NCBI RefSeq assembly: GCF_002967765.1
Contig: NZ_PUHY01000016.1
Span: 124,001-188,000 of the forward strand
Length of the DNA stretch: 64,000 bases
Reading direction: 5' to 3'
From: Blastopirellula marina
GTDB taxonomy: Bacteria; Planctomycetota; Planctomycetia; Pirellulales; Pirellulaceae
The translations under genes and the position numbers were made by a program. Numbering within the stretch: the first letter of the stretch is position 1; every line of letters begins with the position of its first letter. The notes beneath the pieces are model-generated. The model was given only the letters and a program-made list of their open reading frames with translations. It was not told the DNA's origin and ran no database searches. Of the stretch, positions 45,068 through 54,542 are shown one piece after another.

Positions 45068-46948
45068 ATGCCTTTCATCAGGCTAGTTGTCTGTTCACTT
45101 GCGTTGCTTACCGTCGCCAAATTGGCGCTGGCTCACGACGGCCCCGACCCGCTTGCTCGCTGGCGATTTGATTCTGAATCACTCGTAGCTAACTCCGACG
45201 AGTCCGTCAGCTTAAGAGCACGTCGCGGCCCCGATGGAGCCGTCATCGGCAAGCATCAAATCCGCGGTAAAAAGTACGACGAAACCCTCTACCTGCCAGG
45301 CGGTCAAAATGCCGTCGTCTTGGCCAAGAATCACAACGAGTTGAAGAAGTATCTTCCGACCGAGCACATGACGGTATCCATGGTTGTCTCGATCGATCAA
45401 CCTCAGCAATGGGGTGGACTGGTCGGTGTCGTTCAAGACGACGGCGAGGATGAGTCGGGCTGGATCGTTGGCTACAACGACGAAGTGTTCACGTTCGCTC
45501 TGCGAGGCACCGAAGGAACGGGCCGCTTGACCTACCTGGCTGGCAAAACTAAGTACGAGCAGGGGAAGCTTTATCACGTGGTTGCCACCTACGATGGAAA
45601 GTTGATGCAGCTTTTCGTCAACGGCAAACTTGACGCCGAGAGCAAAGAGCAAGCCGGCCCGATCTTCTACCCGACCAAGTCGCCGTTTGTTCTAGGCGGT
45701 TACGTCGACTCGAACGAATTCAACGGGCACAAGGGGCGAATGCGTGAAATCGTCCTCTATGATCTCGCAGCCAAGCCAAATTGGGTAGCGCACGATTTTG
45801 AACACAATGCAAACCTCACCTCGCTGCCTGCAGAAGAGGTTCAAGAGCCGCTCAGTTTCGTGATGAAGCCATATCTGCAGTTCGGTACGCAGACGACGAT
45901 GACCGTCATGTGGCGAACGAATCGGCCAGGTGCGGGCACCTTGTTTTATGGCGAGACAGACGAGTGCCCTCATAAGATCAAACTCGTCGATGCGAAAGAG
46001 ATCCATGAAATCAAGATCGAAGGTCTCGAACCTGAAACTCAGTACTTTTATCGTACCGAAACGAAACTGAAACCTGGCGATGAGCCACTCTCCAGCGAAG
46101 TTGCTACATTCCAAACCGCGGTAAAACGTGACACTCCCTTTGCGTTCGCCGTAATCAGCGATACGCAAGGTAATCCGAAGGTGAGCGGGACTGTCGGCGA
46201 TTTCGCCTGGGCTCAACGTCCCAGCTTTTTGCTGCACGCCGGCGACCTAGTCAGCACTGGCAAAAACGAGTCGCACTGGACCGAGCATTTCTTTCCCAGT
46301 ATGAACCCGTTAATGCGTCATGTGCCCACCTTCCCAGTGCTGGGCAATCACGAACAAGACGCCAAATTCTATTACGACTACTTCTCACTGCCAGAGCCAG
46401 AATACTACTACCAGTTTCGTTTTGGCAACTCTGACTTCTTCATGATCGACACCAATCGCAACGTCGATCCAGAATCGGAACAGTATAAATGGCTCGAGAA
46501 GGCGTTATCCGAATCGGATGCGACCTGGAAGTTTGTCTGTCATCATCATCCTCCCTACTCCTCCGACGAGAACGATTACGGCAATCTCTGGAAGACGAAT
46601 AAGTCGACGCGTGGCGACTTGGACGCCCGACAGCTAGTTCCTCTTTACGAGAAGTACGACGTCGATATCGTCTGGAACGGCCATATCCATTCCTACGAAC
46701 GCACCTGGCCGATCCGAGACAACAAAGCGGTTGTCGACGGTGCGCCGGTTTACATGATCACCGGCGGCGGTGGTGGCAATTTAGAAACGCCGGGCCCCGT
46801 TCGTCCCTTCTTCATGAACACCGTTCGACGCGGCCACCACTATGTGATGGTTCGCATTAACGGAACGAGGCTGGAATTCCAGGCTTACGATATCGAGAAT
46901 CGTTTATTCGATGAGATGGTGATCTCGAAGAAGCCGGCCGACGACTAG
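45068..46948 (+). CDS. secreted purple-acid-phosphatase-like protein with LamG domain
   Basis: A 626-aa protein with a signal peptide (about 1–23, ending KLALAHD). A LamG/concanavalin-type domain (about 30–240) follows. A fibronectin-type III-like domain (about 265–355, LQFGTQTTMTVMWRTNRPG) comes next, as in purple acid phosphatases. The metallophosphoesterase (about 360–620) has the metal ligands ISDTQG, HAGDLVS, LGNHEQD, CHHHPPYS and NGHIHSYERTWP. Likely a secreted phosphoester hydrolase. GGAG seven bases before the ATG. Its 3' end overlaps the convergent RND gene by four bases. Confidence 0.92.
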   Translation: MPFIRLVVCSLALLTVAKLALAHDGPDPLARWRFDSESLVANSDESVSLRARRGPDGAVIGKHQIRGKKYDETLYLPGGQNAVVLAKNHNELKKYLPTEHMTVSMVVSIDQPQQWGGLVGVVQDDGEDESGWIVGYNDEVFTFALRGTEGTGRLTYLAGKTKYEQGKLYHVVATYDGKLMQLFVNGKLDAESKEQAGPIFYPTKSPFVLGGYVDSNEFNGHKGRMREIVLYDLAAKPNWVAHDFEHNANLTSLPAEEVQEPLSFVMKPYLQFGTQTTMTVMWRTNRPGAGTLFYGETDECPHKIKLVDAKEIHEIKIEGLEPETQYFYRTETKLKPGDEPLSSEVATFQTAVKRDTPFAFAVISDTQGNPKVSGTVGDFAWAQRPSFLLHAGDLVSTGKNESHWTEHFFPSMNPLMRHVPTFPVLGNHEQDAKFYYDYFSLPEPEYYYQFRFGNSDFFMIDTNRNVDPESEQYKWLEKALSESDATWKFVCHHHPPYSSDENDYGNLWKTNKSTRGDLDARQLVPLYEKYDVDIVWNGHIHSYERTWPIRDNKAVVDGAPVYMITGGGGGNLETPGPVRPFFMNTVRRGHHYVMVRINGTRLEFQAYDIENRLFDEMVISKKPADD

Positions 46949-49900
46949 GAATAGAGGGGAACCCCTTCCTCGGCAACCGGATCGGCCTGCGATGGAGCGG
47001 CCGATCTGGCGGGCGAACGCTTCTTGCGACAAGGTAAGTTCAGCACGGCTGGATTCGCAAATACCATGTGAACCGTAGGCACAAAGGTAAGTGCCAACAT
47101 CGTCGCACCAACCACACCCCCAGCAATCGAAATCGCAAGCGGGGGCCAGAACCCTCCACCCGCCAAGACTAGCGGCAAAAAGCCAACCACCGTCGTCGCA
47201 GTCGTAGCAACGACATGCCGCGTCCCCTTCATTACGACTTCTCGTACAGCAAGTGGGTCCCCTTCACGAGCTTTATCATCTTCACGTAAAGCTGCCAAGA
47301 CAACGATCGAGTCGTTGATTGCAACGCCGATCAGCCCCATCGTTCCGACAATAGCCATAAAGCCGAACGGGAAACCGAACAGCCATAACGATGCCAGACC
47401 CAAACCAACCGAAAGGAAACCGACACAGCCGATCAAGGTGGCTGCCCGAAACGAGCTGAACGACAGAACCAAAGTAGCGACCATCAATACCATCAGCACG
47501 CCGACGCTCGACATCAAATTGCCAATTGCCTGATCGCGTCCCTTCGCCTCTCCACCAAGCGACAAGTGATAGCCCGTGGGGAGTTCGATGCCAGCGGCTT
47601 TCATTCGGTCTTGCAACTTGTTGAGCACGACCGATGGTAGCACGCCTGCTTGAAGGTAGGCTTTCACTTCGTTCATTCGCTGCTTATCCAAGCGCGTCAC
47701 CGCCGAAATCTCAGGCTTCAGCTCCAATGAACCGATTGCCGAGAACGGGATAGTCTTTAGCGGACTATCATCACCGACCGCGGGCGATATCAAATCAAGC
47801 GATGAAATATCCGCCAGCTTCGCCCGTTCCGATTCAGGCAAACGAACACGGACCGGCAACTCCTCCGTTTCTTCCAAAACTGTTCCGCCCAGCGCACCTT
47901 CGGTGGCGGCTGCCAATTGCCGTGCGACTTGCGCGTGGTCGAGTCCAGCCAGCCGGGCCTTTTCTTCGTCCAAGACCAGGGCGAACTTGGGCAAATCGTC
48001 TCCCAAGTCGCTTCGTGTGTGCGTTACTTCCGGGATCAGGGCCAGTTGGGCGCGAATTTCTTCGCCCAAATCACGTAGTACATGTAAGTCAGGCCCGAAG
48101 ATTTGTAGCTCAACGGGAGCGTCAAACGGTGGCCCTTGTTCCAGCTGACGTGCGATCGCTCTGGCCTCGGGCACGTTGCGATCGAACTCCTTTTGAAGCT
48201 GATTGATCACATGCTCAGCCCCTTCGGCTGACTTTAGATGAACGATCGCCTGGCCGTACGGAGCGTTATTCTCACGACGTTTGACAATGTTGTAGTAAAA
48301 CGAAGGTGCGCTTTGCCCTAACACCCAATCGATACCCGTTACCTCTGGATGTGCCAACGCAATTTCACTCAGCCGTTTCGCCGTGGCCTCGGTATGGTAA
48401 ATCGACGCCTGAGGTGGAAGCTCTAATTCGATTTGAAATTGATTGCGATCTGCCGCCGGGAAAAACTGTTCCTGCAAGAGACGAGCCTGAACGAACCCCA
48501 TCACCGGCAGCGCAATCGAAAGACCGATGCTGAGCAGGGGGCGGCTCAACAGAAAGTCGACCGTATTCTGCCATGCGAGCGTCATCTTGGGGCTATGCAG
48601 TCCATTGATCCACCAGTGTTTGCCTTCGGCATCCGCGGTGTTCTCGAAGATCGCGGCCAGGGCAGGTGTGACTGTCATGGCCAAGATAAAGGAACTGCTG
48701 ATCGCGAGCATCACGCTAATGGCAATGGTACCAACGAACTCCCCAGCTGGGCCTGGCATGAGCGCAATCGGAGCGAATGCCAATCCAGTCGTCAACGTGC
48801 TGCCAAACAGAGGAATCGCGAGGTGCCTCGTTGCTGCCGCCACGGCGTGAGCGGCGCCGTCTCCTTCTTCCATGCGAGTTTTAACCTCGTCGACCATTAC
48901 GATCGCGTTATCGATCAACAATCCCAGGGCAATAATCAACCCGGTGATCGACATCTGGTGCATGGGAATCTCCATGAACCGCATGCCCGCCAACACCATG
49001 AACGCAGATAAGGGTAACGCTGCCCCGACCACAATCGCACTGCGCCATCCCATAAGAAAGAAGATCACGAAGACAACGGCCGCCCCGCCCATCAGCAAAT
49101 TCCACAAGAGGTTCACCAATCGGGCTTCGACATAGGGGCTTTGCTCGAACATGTGAACCACCTCGACACCGCGCGGCAGGTGGGCTTCGAAGTCGGCGAC
49201 GACCTGTTGAGCTTCTGCATTCCACAGGTCGAGTCGAAAATCACTGCGAACTAGCGTTCCTAAGATCACCGCATGCGCACCATTGACGATCGCCATGCTA
49301 CTGGGAGGCTGGACAATACCTTTCTGAACCGTTGCCACATCCCCGAGTCGGACAAACCTTCCGTTGCTTCCGTATCGAATAGGCGTGCTGGCAATCCGAT
49401 CGATCGAATCAAGTTCGCTATCAACTTCCATCAAGAAGTCCGATTCGGTCGAACGGACTTGGCCCGCCGAAAGCTTCGCATCGCTGGCCGCTAATTGCTG
49501 GGCAACGTCGGCTGCGTTCAAGCCGACACTCGCGAGTTGGGCTTGACGAACTTCTACGGCGATTTCTTCTTCTGGATCACCAAAAGCTTCGACATCTTCC
49601 GTACCGGGAATCGCCCGCATCCGATCTTCCAATTGCTCGGAAAGTCGCAATAAGATCGCATAATTCGGCTTGTCATCTAGCGTCCACTTCAGCCCTAGGA
49701 TCGACGCATAGGCCTTAGTCGTGATCATCTCGATGTCCGGCTCGCCGACACCTTCGGGGAAGAGGGCTTTCGCGTCATCGATCTTATCGCGGATACGAGA
49801 CCAAATTTCACCGACCTCGTAAACATCGTCCCGCAGTTCGATTACCATCGCCGAGGCACCCGCCCGGCTGGTCGAACGAATCTCCTTGATCTCTTCGATC

Positions 49901-50112
49901 TCTTGGAGTTCTTCCTCCATTCGATCGCTGACTAAGACTTCAACACGATCGGCCCTGGCACCTGGAAAAAGAGTTGTCACAATCGCAAAACGCGGGGTCA
50001 GCGTGGGATCTTCCAGCCGCGGCAACACGAAGTACGACGATAGTCCCGCCACGATGATGACGGCAATCGAAAGGACCAGCAGCCGCTTGTCACGATAAAA
50101 CGCGTTAAACAT
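46945..50112 (-). CDS. RND efflux transporter (AcrB/HAE family)
   Basis: A 1055-aa inner-membrane pump with the usual duplicated layout: helix 1 (LVLSIAVIIVAGLSSYFVL), a large periplasmic part, then the helix bundle with LIIALGLLIDNAIVMVDE, the second periplasmic part and the matching C-terminal bundle (VGTMGLIGVAINDSIVVLAAL). The helix-4 GLLIDNAIVMVDE Asp is expected in proton coupling. It follows the periplasmic adaptor by 12 bases. With the TetR regulator this is a complete drug or metabolite efflux operon; an outer-membrane channel is not encoded here. The substrate is unknown. Confidence 0.96.
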   Translation of the reverse strand: MFNAFYRDKRLLVLSIAVIIVAGLSSYFVLPRLEDPTLTPRFAIVTTLFPGARADRVEVLVSDRMEEELQEIEEIKEIRSTSRAGASAMVIELRDDVYEVGEIWSRIRDKIDDAKALFPEGVGEPDIEMITTKAYASILGLKWTLDDKPNYAILLRLSEQLEDRMRAIPGTEDVEAFGDPEEEIAVEVRQAQLASVGLNAADVAQQLAASDAKLSAGQVRSTESDFLMEVDSELDSIDRIASTPIRYGSNGRFVRLGDVATVQKGIVQPPSSMAIVNGAHAVILGTLVRSDFRLDLWNAEAQQVVADFEAHLPRGVEVVHMFEQSPYVEARLVNLLWNLLMGGAAVVFVIFFLMGWRSAIVVGAALPLSAFMVLAGMRFMEIPMHQMSITGLIIALGLLIDNAIVMVDEVKTRMEEGDGAAHAVAAATRHLAIPLFGSTLTTGLAFAPIALMPGPAGEFVGTIAISVMLAISSSFILAMTVTPALAAIFENTADAEGKHWWINGLHSPKMTLAWQNTVDFLLSRPLLSIGLSIALPVMGFVQARLLQEQFFPAADRNQFQIELELPPQASIYHTEATAKRLSEIALAHPEVTGIDWVLGQSAPSFYYNIVKRRENNAPYGQAIVHLKSAEGAEHVINQLQKEFDRNVPEARAIARQLEQGPPFDAPVELQIFGPDLHVLRDLGEEIRAQLALIPEVTHTRSDLGDDLPKFALVLDEEKARLAGLDHAQVARQLAAATEGALGGTVLEETEELPVRVRLPESERAKLADISSLDLISPAVGDDSPLKTIPFSAIGSLELKPEISAVTRLDKQRMNEVKAYLQAGVLPSVVLNKLQDRMKAAGIELPTGYHLSLGGEAKGRDQAIGNLMSSVGVLMVLMVATLVLSFSSFRAATLIGCVGFLSVGLGLASLWLFGFPFGFMAIVGTMGLIGVAINDSIVVLAALREDDKAREGDPLAVREVVMKGTRHVVATTATTVVGFLPLVLAGGGFWPPLAISIAGGVVGATMLALTFVPTVHMVFANPAVLNLPCRKKRSPARSAAPSQADPVAEEGVPLYS

Positions 50113-50124
50113 TGCTTCCTCTTG

Positions 50125-51459
50125 TTACCGATCTTCAGGAGTCGATGTGACTTGAACTTTGACACCGGGAACGAGACGATTGATGCCCGAAGCCACAACT
50201 TGTTCGCCAGGCAGCAAAGTCCCCCGCACAAAAGAACTCTCACTTTCGCTGTATAGGATCTCGACTTCGCGACGAGCGACCGTGTCGTCCTCTTCCACCA
50301 CGTAAACCGACCACAATCCACGCAGGCCTTGAAGTAGCGCAGAATTTGGTAGCCAAAAGCCATCTGCTTCCCGCGAGGTCTCCAAGACCAACCGAGCGAC
50401 CTGGGCTGGTACGAGGCCAGCTGACGATTCCGCCTCGATCGTCAGCACGACCGTTTGCGTGCGTGTCGTGGTGTCCAGTTCTGGGACAATGCCGGTCACC
50501 GTACCAAGAAACGAACTCTTCTCGACGTCAATCGACAACGTGTCACCGACCTTTAATTGACTGGCAACTTCGGGAGGCAAGCCGAACCAAGCTTCAATGG
50601 GCTCGTTTTGCACTAAGCGAAAGATTTCTGTGCCAGGGGTGATAACGGTTCCTTCATCAACGCTTCGCTGAGAAATCGTTCCGTTGTAGGGCGCGACTAA
50701 CCGTGTGTCCTCTTGTTCCAGTTTTAAGTCAGCCAGTTGGGCATCGAGCTGAGCGACCTGAGCTTTCTGGGCTTCGATTTGCTCGATACGTGTTCCTTCT
50801 TTCAATTCATCCAGCCGACTTTTTGCAGCATCCAACTGGCCTTGGGCTGCTTCCGTTCCAAAGACGGCATCATCAAGCGATTCCTGGCTGATCGCGTTCT
50901 GTTCGATGAGTTTTTGACGTCGTTGTTTCGTTGCTTGTTGTAGCTTGAGTTGTGCGGTTAGTTGACGAACCTCGGCCTCAGCGGCCGCGATTTGTTCTTT
51001 CCGTGGACCGGCAATCAGTTCGTCGAGAATCGCCGCTTGTTGAGCTCGCTGGGCTTCGGTCTGCCGGATCCGAGCCGACAGATGGCGATCGTCCAGCCGG
51101 GCGAGTACTTGCCCCTGAGTCACCATATCGCCTTGATCGACCCGGATCTCGATCACCTTACCGGCGAGCTCAAAGCTGAGCGTGCTTGTTTTGGCGGCGA
51201 CTAAGGTGCCGGTATAATTTCTATGAGCCGCATATTCGGACTTCGGCTCAATCGTCGCCACGGCGACCGGAATTGGATCCGCCGTGCTAACCACTGGCTC
51301 GGCTGATGGCGTGCTATTTCCAGAAGCAAACGCGACCGCTGCGACGACTCCCGAAATGAGAACCGCCCCGGCGATAAGACGTGCCGTCCATTGTTGACGC
51401 TTCGTCCACTTTTTAGCAAAAAAAGACTCACCGGAGGGCGAGTAGCTGTTCATATTCAT
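50125..51459 (-). CDS. RND periplasmic adaptor (membrane fusion protein)
   Basis: A 444-aa adaptor. A TTG lies two codons earlier; I prefer the ATG at 51459 with GGAG ten bases upstream. The N-terminal transmembrane anchor (about 22–45, ARLIAGAVLISGVVAAVAFASG) is followed by the biotinyl-lipoyl halves (GTLVAAKTSTLSFELAGKVIEI, LARLDDRHLSARI), a long coiled-coil hairpin (about 110–215) and beta-barrel and proximal domains. Its start overlaps the TetR gene end by about 30 bases. The DNA encoding residues near 17–22 contains a copy of the TetR candidate operator core. Confidence 0.94.
   Translation of the reverse strand: MNMNSYSPSGESFFAKKWTKRQQWTARLIAGAVLISGVVAAVAFASGNSTPSAEPVVSTADPIPVAVATIEPKSEYAAHRNYTGTLVAAKTSTLSFELAGKVIEIRVDQGDMVTQGQVLARLDDRHLSARIRQTEAQRAQQAAILDELIAGPRKEQIAAAEAEVRQLTAQLKLQQATKQRRQKLIEQNAISQESLDDAVFGTEAAQGQLDAAKSRLDELKEGTRIEQIEAQKAQVAQLDAQLADLKLEQEDTRLVAPYNGTISQRSVDEGTVITPGTEIFRLVQNEPIEAWFGLPPEVASQLKVGDTLSIDVEKSSFLGTVTGIVPELDTTTRTQTVVLTIEAESSAGLVPAQVARLVLETSREADGFWLPNSALLQGLRGLWSVYVVEEDDTVARREVEILYSESESSFVRGTLLPGEQVVASGINRLVPGVKVQVTSTPEDR
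51396..51414. repeat. second copy of the TetR candidate operator core, inside the adaptor gene
   Basis: GACGCTTCGTCCACTTTTT is identical over 19 bases to the sequence at 52178–52196 upstream of tetR. Here it lies in the start of the adaptor coding region. The left arm of the palindrome is one base worse (TTGACG for TGGACG). Confidence 0.7.
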
Positions 51460-52162
51460 CGGCAAAAGTCTCCGTCAGAGCCTTTTGAAAGACCGCTTCG
51501 TAATCATGTTCCGTCGACAATGCTTTCCATCCAAAACCGTCGAGCATCTGGTTGATGCAACCGCGGATTGCCAGCGTTGGGTCTTGAATGCCGATATCTA
51601 GCAGCGGAGCGCTGGTCGACATCAATGTGTACGATCCGAATGAGATCGACCACAAACCAAAAACCATCCCCTCTGGCGTCATCTCTCCTGGCAACACAAG
51701 GTCGCCTTGAGCGACGGCATCTCGCACAATTCCTGAGACAATCCCAATACATGCGTGCTCGCATGTTCGCATGACATCCTGCCGCTTCTCCGACGTTTTT
51801 TCCCAGATCGACGACAATCGCACCACTTGCTCCACGCAAAAGTGCTCGGGATATAATCGCACGAACAACTCGCCTGCCACCGCAACGGCTGTTAAGCGCT
51901 CGCGTGACTTTCCGTGAAAGAGGGACGCCCTTTGGAATAACGAAGTTCGTTTCTTCTGGGTTTCAACCGCCAGGGCCAAAATGATATCTTCTTTGTTGGG
52001 AAAGTGCCGGTAAACGGTCCCCTTCCCATATTCCACGGCCTCGGCGATTCGATCCATGCTTAGTCCGAGATATCCGTCACGGAGCAGCATCTCGCGAGCG
52101 ACCTGCAGGATCTTTGTCTCTCGCTCTTGAATCTCACGTTGTTTACGGCTGAGTGTTGTCAT
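51428..52162 (-). CDS. TetR family regulator of the efflux operon
   Basis: A 244-aa repressor. The N-terminal HTH (about 12–60) has ILQVAREMLLRDGYLGLSMDRIAEAVEYGKGTVYRHFPNKEDI. The C-terminal ligand domain is helical with a Cys/His-containing helix (RQDVMRTCEHACIGIV). It overlaps the adaptor start and so is co-transcribed with the pump. A perfect palindrome lies 14 bases upstream of its ATG. TetR repressors of this layout bind their own promoter and release on drug binding. Confidence 0.95.
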   Translation of the reverse strand: MTTLSRKQREIQERETKILQVAREMLLRDGYLGLSMDRIAEAVEYGKGTVYRHFPNKEDIILALAVETQKKRTSLFQRASLFHGKSRERLTAVAVAGELFVRLYPEHFCVEQVVRLSSIWEKTSEKRQDVMRTCEHACIGIVSGIVRDAVAQGDLVLPGEMTPEGMVFGLWSISFGSYTLMSTSAPLLDIGIQDPTLAIRGCINQMLDGFGWKALSTEHDYEAVFQKALTETFADEYEQLLALR

Positions 52163-52175
52163 TGCCCCTTCATTT

Positions 52176-52196
52176 TGGACGCTTCGTCCACTTTTT
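52176..52196. promoter_or_regulatory. candidate TetR operator upstream of the regulator gene
   Basis: TGGACG (52176–52181), three bases, CGTCCA (52185–52190) is a perfect palindrome followed by CTTTTT. It lies 14 bases upstream of the TetR ATG (52162), the usual place for autoregulation, and its 19-base core is repeated at 51396–51414. Confidence 0.7.
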
Positions 52197-52454
52197 GCAA
52201 GTCGAAACTTCTGGTTTGGATGCAGTTTCCGTTAACGTGGTTACTTGCTCGGATTACAATATCGACAAACCTACTATCCATCCACCCACAAGCAGGGCTT
52301 TTGCTGAGGCGAATGGCAATTTCAAAAAAAATGTCGCGCTGCCTCTAAGATTCTCGCCCGAGGAACGAATCGTTAGAATGACAACAACCAGCTATTCGAT
52401 TTAATCTTCATTTTTATCTGACACAGATTCTGCTCAATCCGAGGGGCTGCTTCC

Positions 52455-54434
52455 ATGAGCTTTTTCAAGCAACTCACCCGATTCTGCCTTGCCACGGCTG
52501 TATTAGCCAGTTGTTCTCTTGGTGTTAATGCCGGCTCGCCAACTGGCACGTTGGCGAAGTATGGCGAGAACCGATCATGGTCCAACGATACCGGTCAATT
52601 TCGTATCGACGGCAAGATGCAATCGGCAGAAGACAACCTGGTTTCGATTGCGAAATCGGACGGCCGGGTCATTAAGGTTCCCTTGGACAAATTAAGTGCC
52701 AAGGATCAGCAGTTCGTCAACGAGTTTCTAGCCGCGGAAGCCAAGATGAATGATCCGGCGAATCCGTTTGCCGGAGGCGAGCAAGCTAATCCATTTGCTG
52801 GCGGTGAACCGGCAGCAGGGATGCCGGCCAATGGCGCCCCGGGTACAGCCAGTGGAATTCCGCAAAAACAGGCCGTCGTGGGTGGTGTTCGTCCGATCTC
52901 TGCCTCACCCACACCAGGTTTGTGGGACGTGAAGCCACCTTACCCGCTTCCTGAATTGAATTTGCACGATTCGATCGTTCCCCTCAATATTACCAACCCG
53001 TTTGCCTCGAAACTTGTGATTGGTGCGGGTGGACGAGGCCCGAAGATTATCCTCAACAACTATCGCGAGAGCCGTCGCGCTGAAGAAAACCAGAGCCAAT
53101 TCGTCGTCTATGATGCGTCGACAGAACAGATGTCGTCGGTCATCAAGTATGACCTTCCCTGGCGATTGATGGCCGTCTCGCCGAACGGCAGCATGATGGC
53201 TGCGGTTCGTGTGGTTGGCTTCGACAAGGGAAGCGATCTTGCTTTGTTTAAGATTGAAGACAACGAGCTTAAGCCGATGTATTGGTTTACGGCAGGCGGA
53301 GGCGACTGGGACGAATTGCGTTGGGCCAGCTTTTTGCCTGGCAACCGACTAGTCACCATTAGCCAGAAACAGTTTGTCACGATCTGGGACTTAAGCAATC
53401 CCGTCGGTCCCAAAGCGCTATATCGCGGATCGACCGGTGGTCCTTTGACCGCGACCATGTCGCCTGCAGGCGAGTTAATGATCTTCCCTGCTGGCAAGAG
53501 CATTGCCGTGGTCGACACGACGAGTGCTAAGTTGGTCGGCTGGTTGGAACGTGACACTGAAGCCGACGGCATCGCCCTGTCCCCAGACGGACGTACCTTG
53601 GCTGCGTTTCACCCCTACACCGTGACGCTCTACAGCATGGAGACGGGTGCCGAGCTAAAGCAATTTGCAGTCTCCGAGAGCACGGTAGGTCACGGATTTC
53701 GTTGGGTTGGAAAATACTTGATGGTCGGAAACGTGATGTATGACACGGAACGTGAGTTGGCAATTTGGAATTATCAAGGCTTGTCAGGATGCGACTTGGT
53801 CTATGGTGATTTCTACATTGCAGGTTACGGCGAGAAAGAACAATCGACCCTTACGATCTTTGAACTTCCCCATGCTGGAGCACTTGCCGCAGCGCAAAAT
53901 GTCGACCCGACCGCTGTATTTGCCATGCGACCAGGGGACGGCGTCAAGGTTGTCTTCAACATGAGCGGTGCCCCACAACAAGTACAGCAAGATGCCCAGA
54001 CGGCAGTTCAAGCGAAGATCGACGAGCTTGGGTGGGTTCGCCTCGATAACGCCGTCACCGTGATGGAAGTCACCGTCCAGCAAGGAAAACAAGACTCGCA
54101 AGACTATTACGTCCGTCAGGGTTATGGCCCTTTCTTCGCTCCGCCAGGATTCGGTGCGCCGACGGGACCGAAAGAAACGGTGACCTTCACTCCATGGAAG
54201 CATTCGCTAGTGGTTAAGGTCGGTGGAAAGCAAATCTTTAGCACCGGTTATACGAGCAGTGCTCCTCACAACCTCCAGTTGAAAGAGAACGAATCGGCAC
54301 AATCTGCCGTCAATCGCATCGTAAAGCCTAACGGCAAGTCGTTCCAAACGATGAAGGTCCCTCCTCATCTCCTCAAGCCTGAGTATCAAGGCGGTATGGG
54401 AAGTTCTCGCTTCAGCAAGGCGGGGCTGAACTAG
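52455..54434 (+). CDS. secreted SHD1-domain protein with beta-propeller, 659 aa
   Basis: The signal peptide (about 1–27) is followed by an SHD1 domain (about 40–90, W-x-D-TGQFRIDGKM with VPLDKLSAKDQQFV), a short repeat NPFAGGEQANPFAGGEPA, and WD40/YVTN-like repeats from about 165 to 500. A C-terminal segment (about 530–640) may carry a second small domain. SHD1-containing secreted proteins are numerous in planctomycetes. The role is probably scaffolding. GAGGGG precedes the ATG. Likely transcribed with the following DUF2314 gene. Confidence 0.9.
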   Translation: MSFFKQLTRFCLATAVLASCSLGVNAGSPTGTLAKYGENRSWSNDTGQFRIDGKMQSAEDNLVSIAKSDGRVIKVPLDKLSAKDQQFVNEFLAAEAKMNDPANPFAGGEQANPFAGGEPAAGMPANGAPGTASGIPQKQAVVGGVRPISASPTPGLWDVKPPYPLPELNLHDSIVPLNITNPFASKLVIGAGGRGPKIILNNYRESRRAEENQSQFVVYDASTEQMSSVIKYDLPWRLMAVSPNGSMMAAVRVVGFDKGSDLALFKIEDNELKPMYWFTAGGGDWDELRWASFLPGNRLVTISQKQFVTIWDLSNPVGPKALYRGSTGGPLTATMSPAGELMIFPAGKSIAVVDTTSAKLVGWLERDTEADGIALSPDGRTLAAFHPYTVTLYSMETGAELKQFAVSESTVGHGFRWVGKYLMVGNVMYDTERELAIWNYQGLSGCDLVYGDFYIAGYGEKEQSTLTIFELPHAGALAAAQNVDPTAVFAMRPGDGVKVVFNMSGAPQQVQQDAQTAVQAKIDELGWVRLDNAVTVMEVTVQQGKQDSQDYYVRQGYGPFFAPPGFGAPTGPKETVTFTPWKHSLVVKVGGKQIFSTGYTSSAPHNLQLKENESAQSAVNRIVKPNGKSFQTMKVPPHLLKPEYQGGMGSSRFSKAGLN

Positions 54435-54469
54435 TCCCACTTCCGCGAAGCTCCGCTAAAAAAATGATG

Positions 54470-54492
54470 GGCGCCGCTCAATGACCGGCGCC
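54470..54492 (+). terminator. GC-rich hairpin between two co-directional genes
   Basis: GGCGCC (54470–54475) can pair with GGCGCC (54487–54492) across 11 bases, followed by a C/T-rich stretch but no T-run. It may attenuate rather than terminate. Confidence 0.3.
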
Positions 54493-54542
54493 TCCTCCCT
54501 TCTCAACTCCTCATCTCATCACCACCAACAAGGACACTCCCC

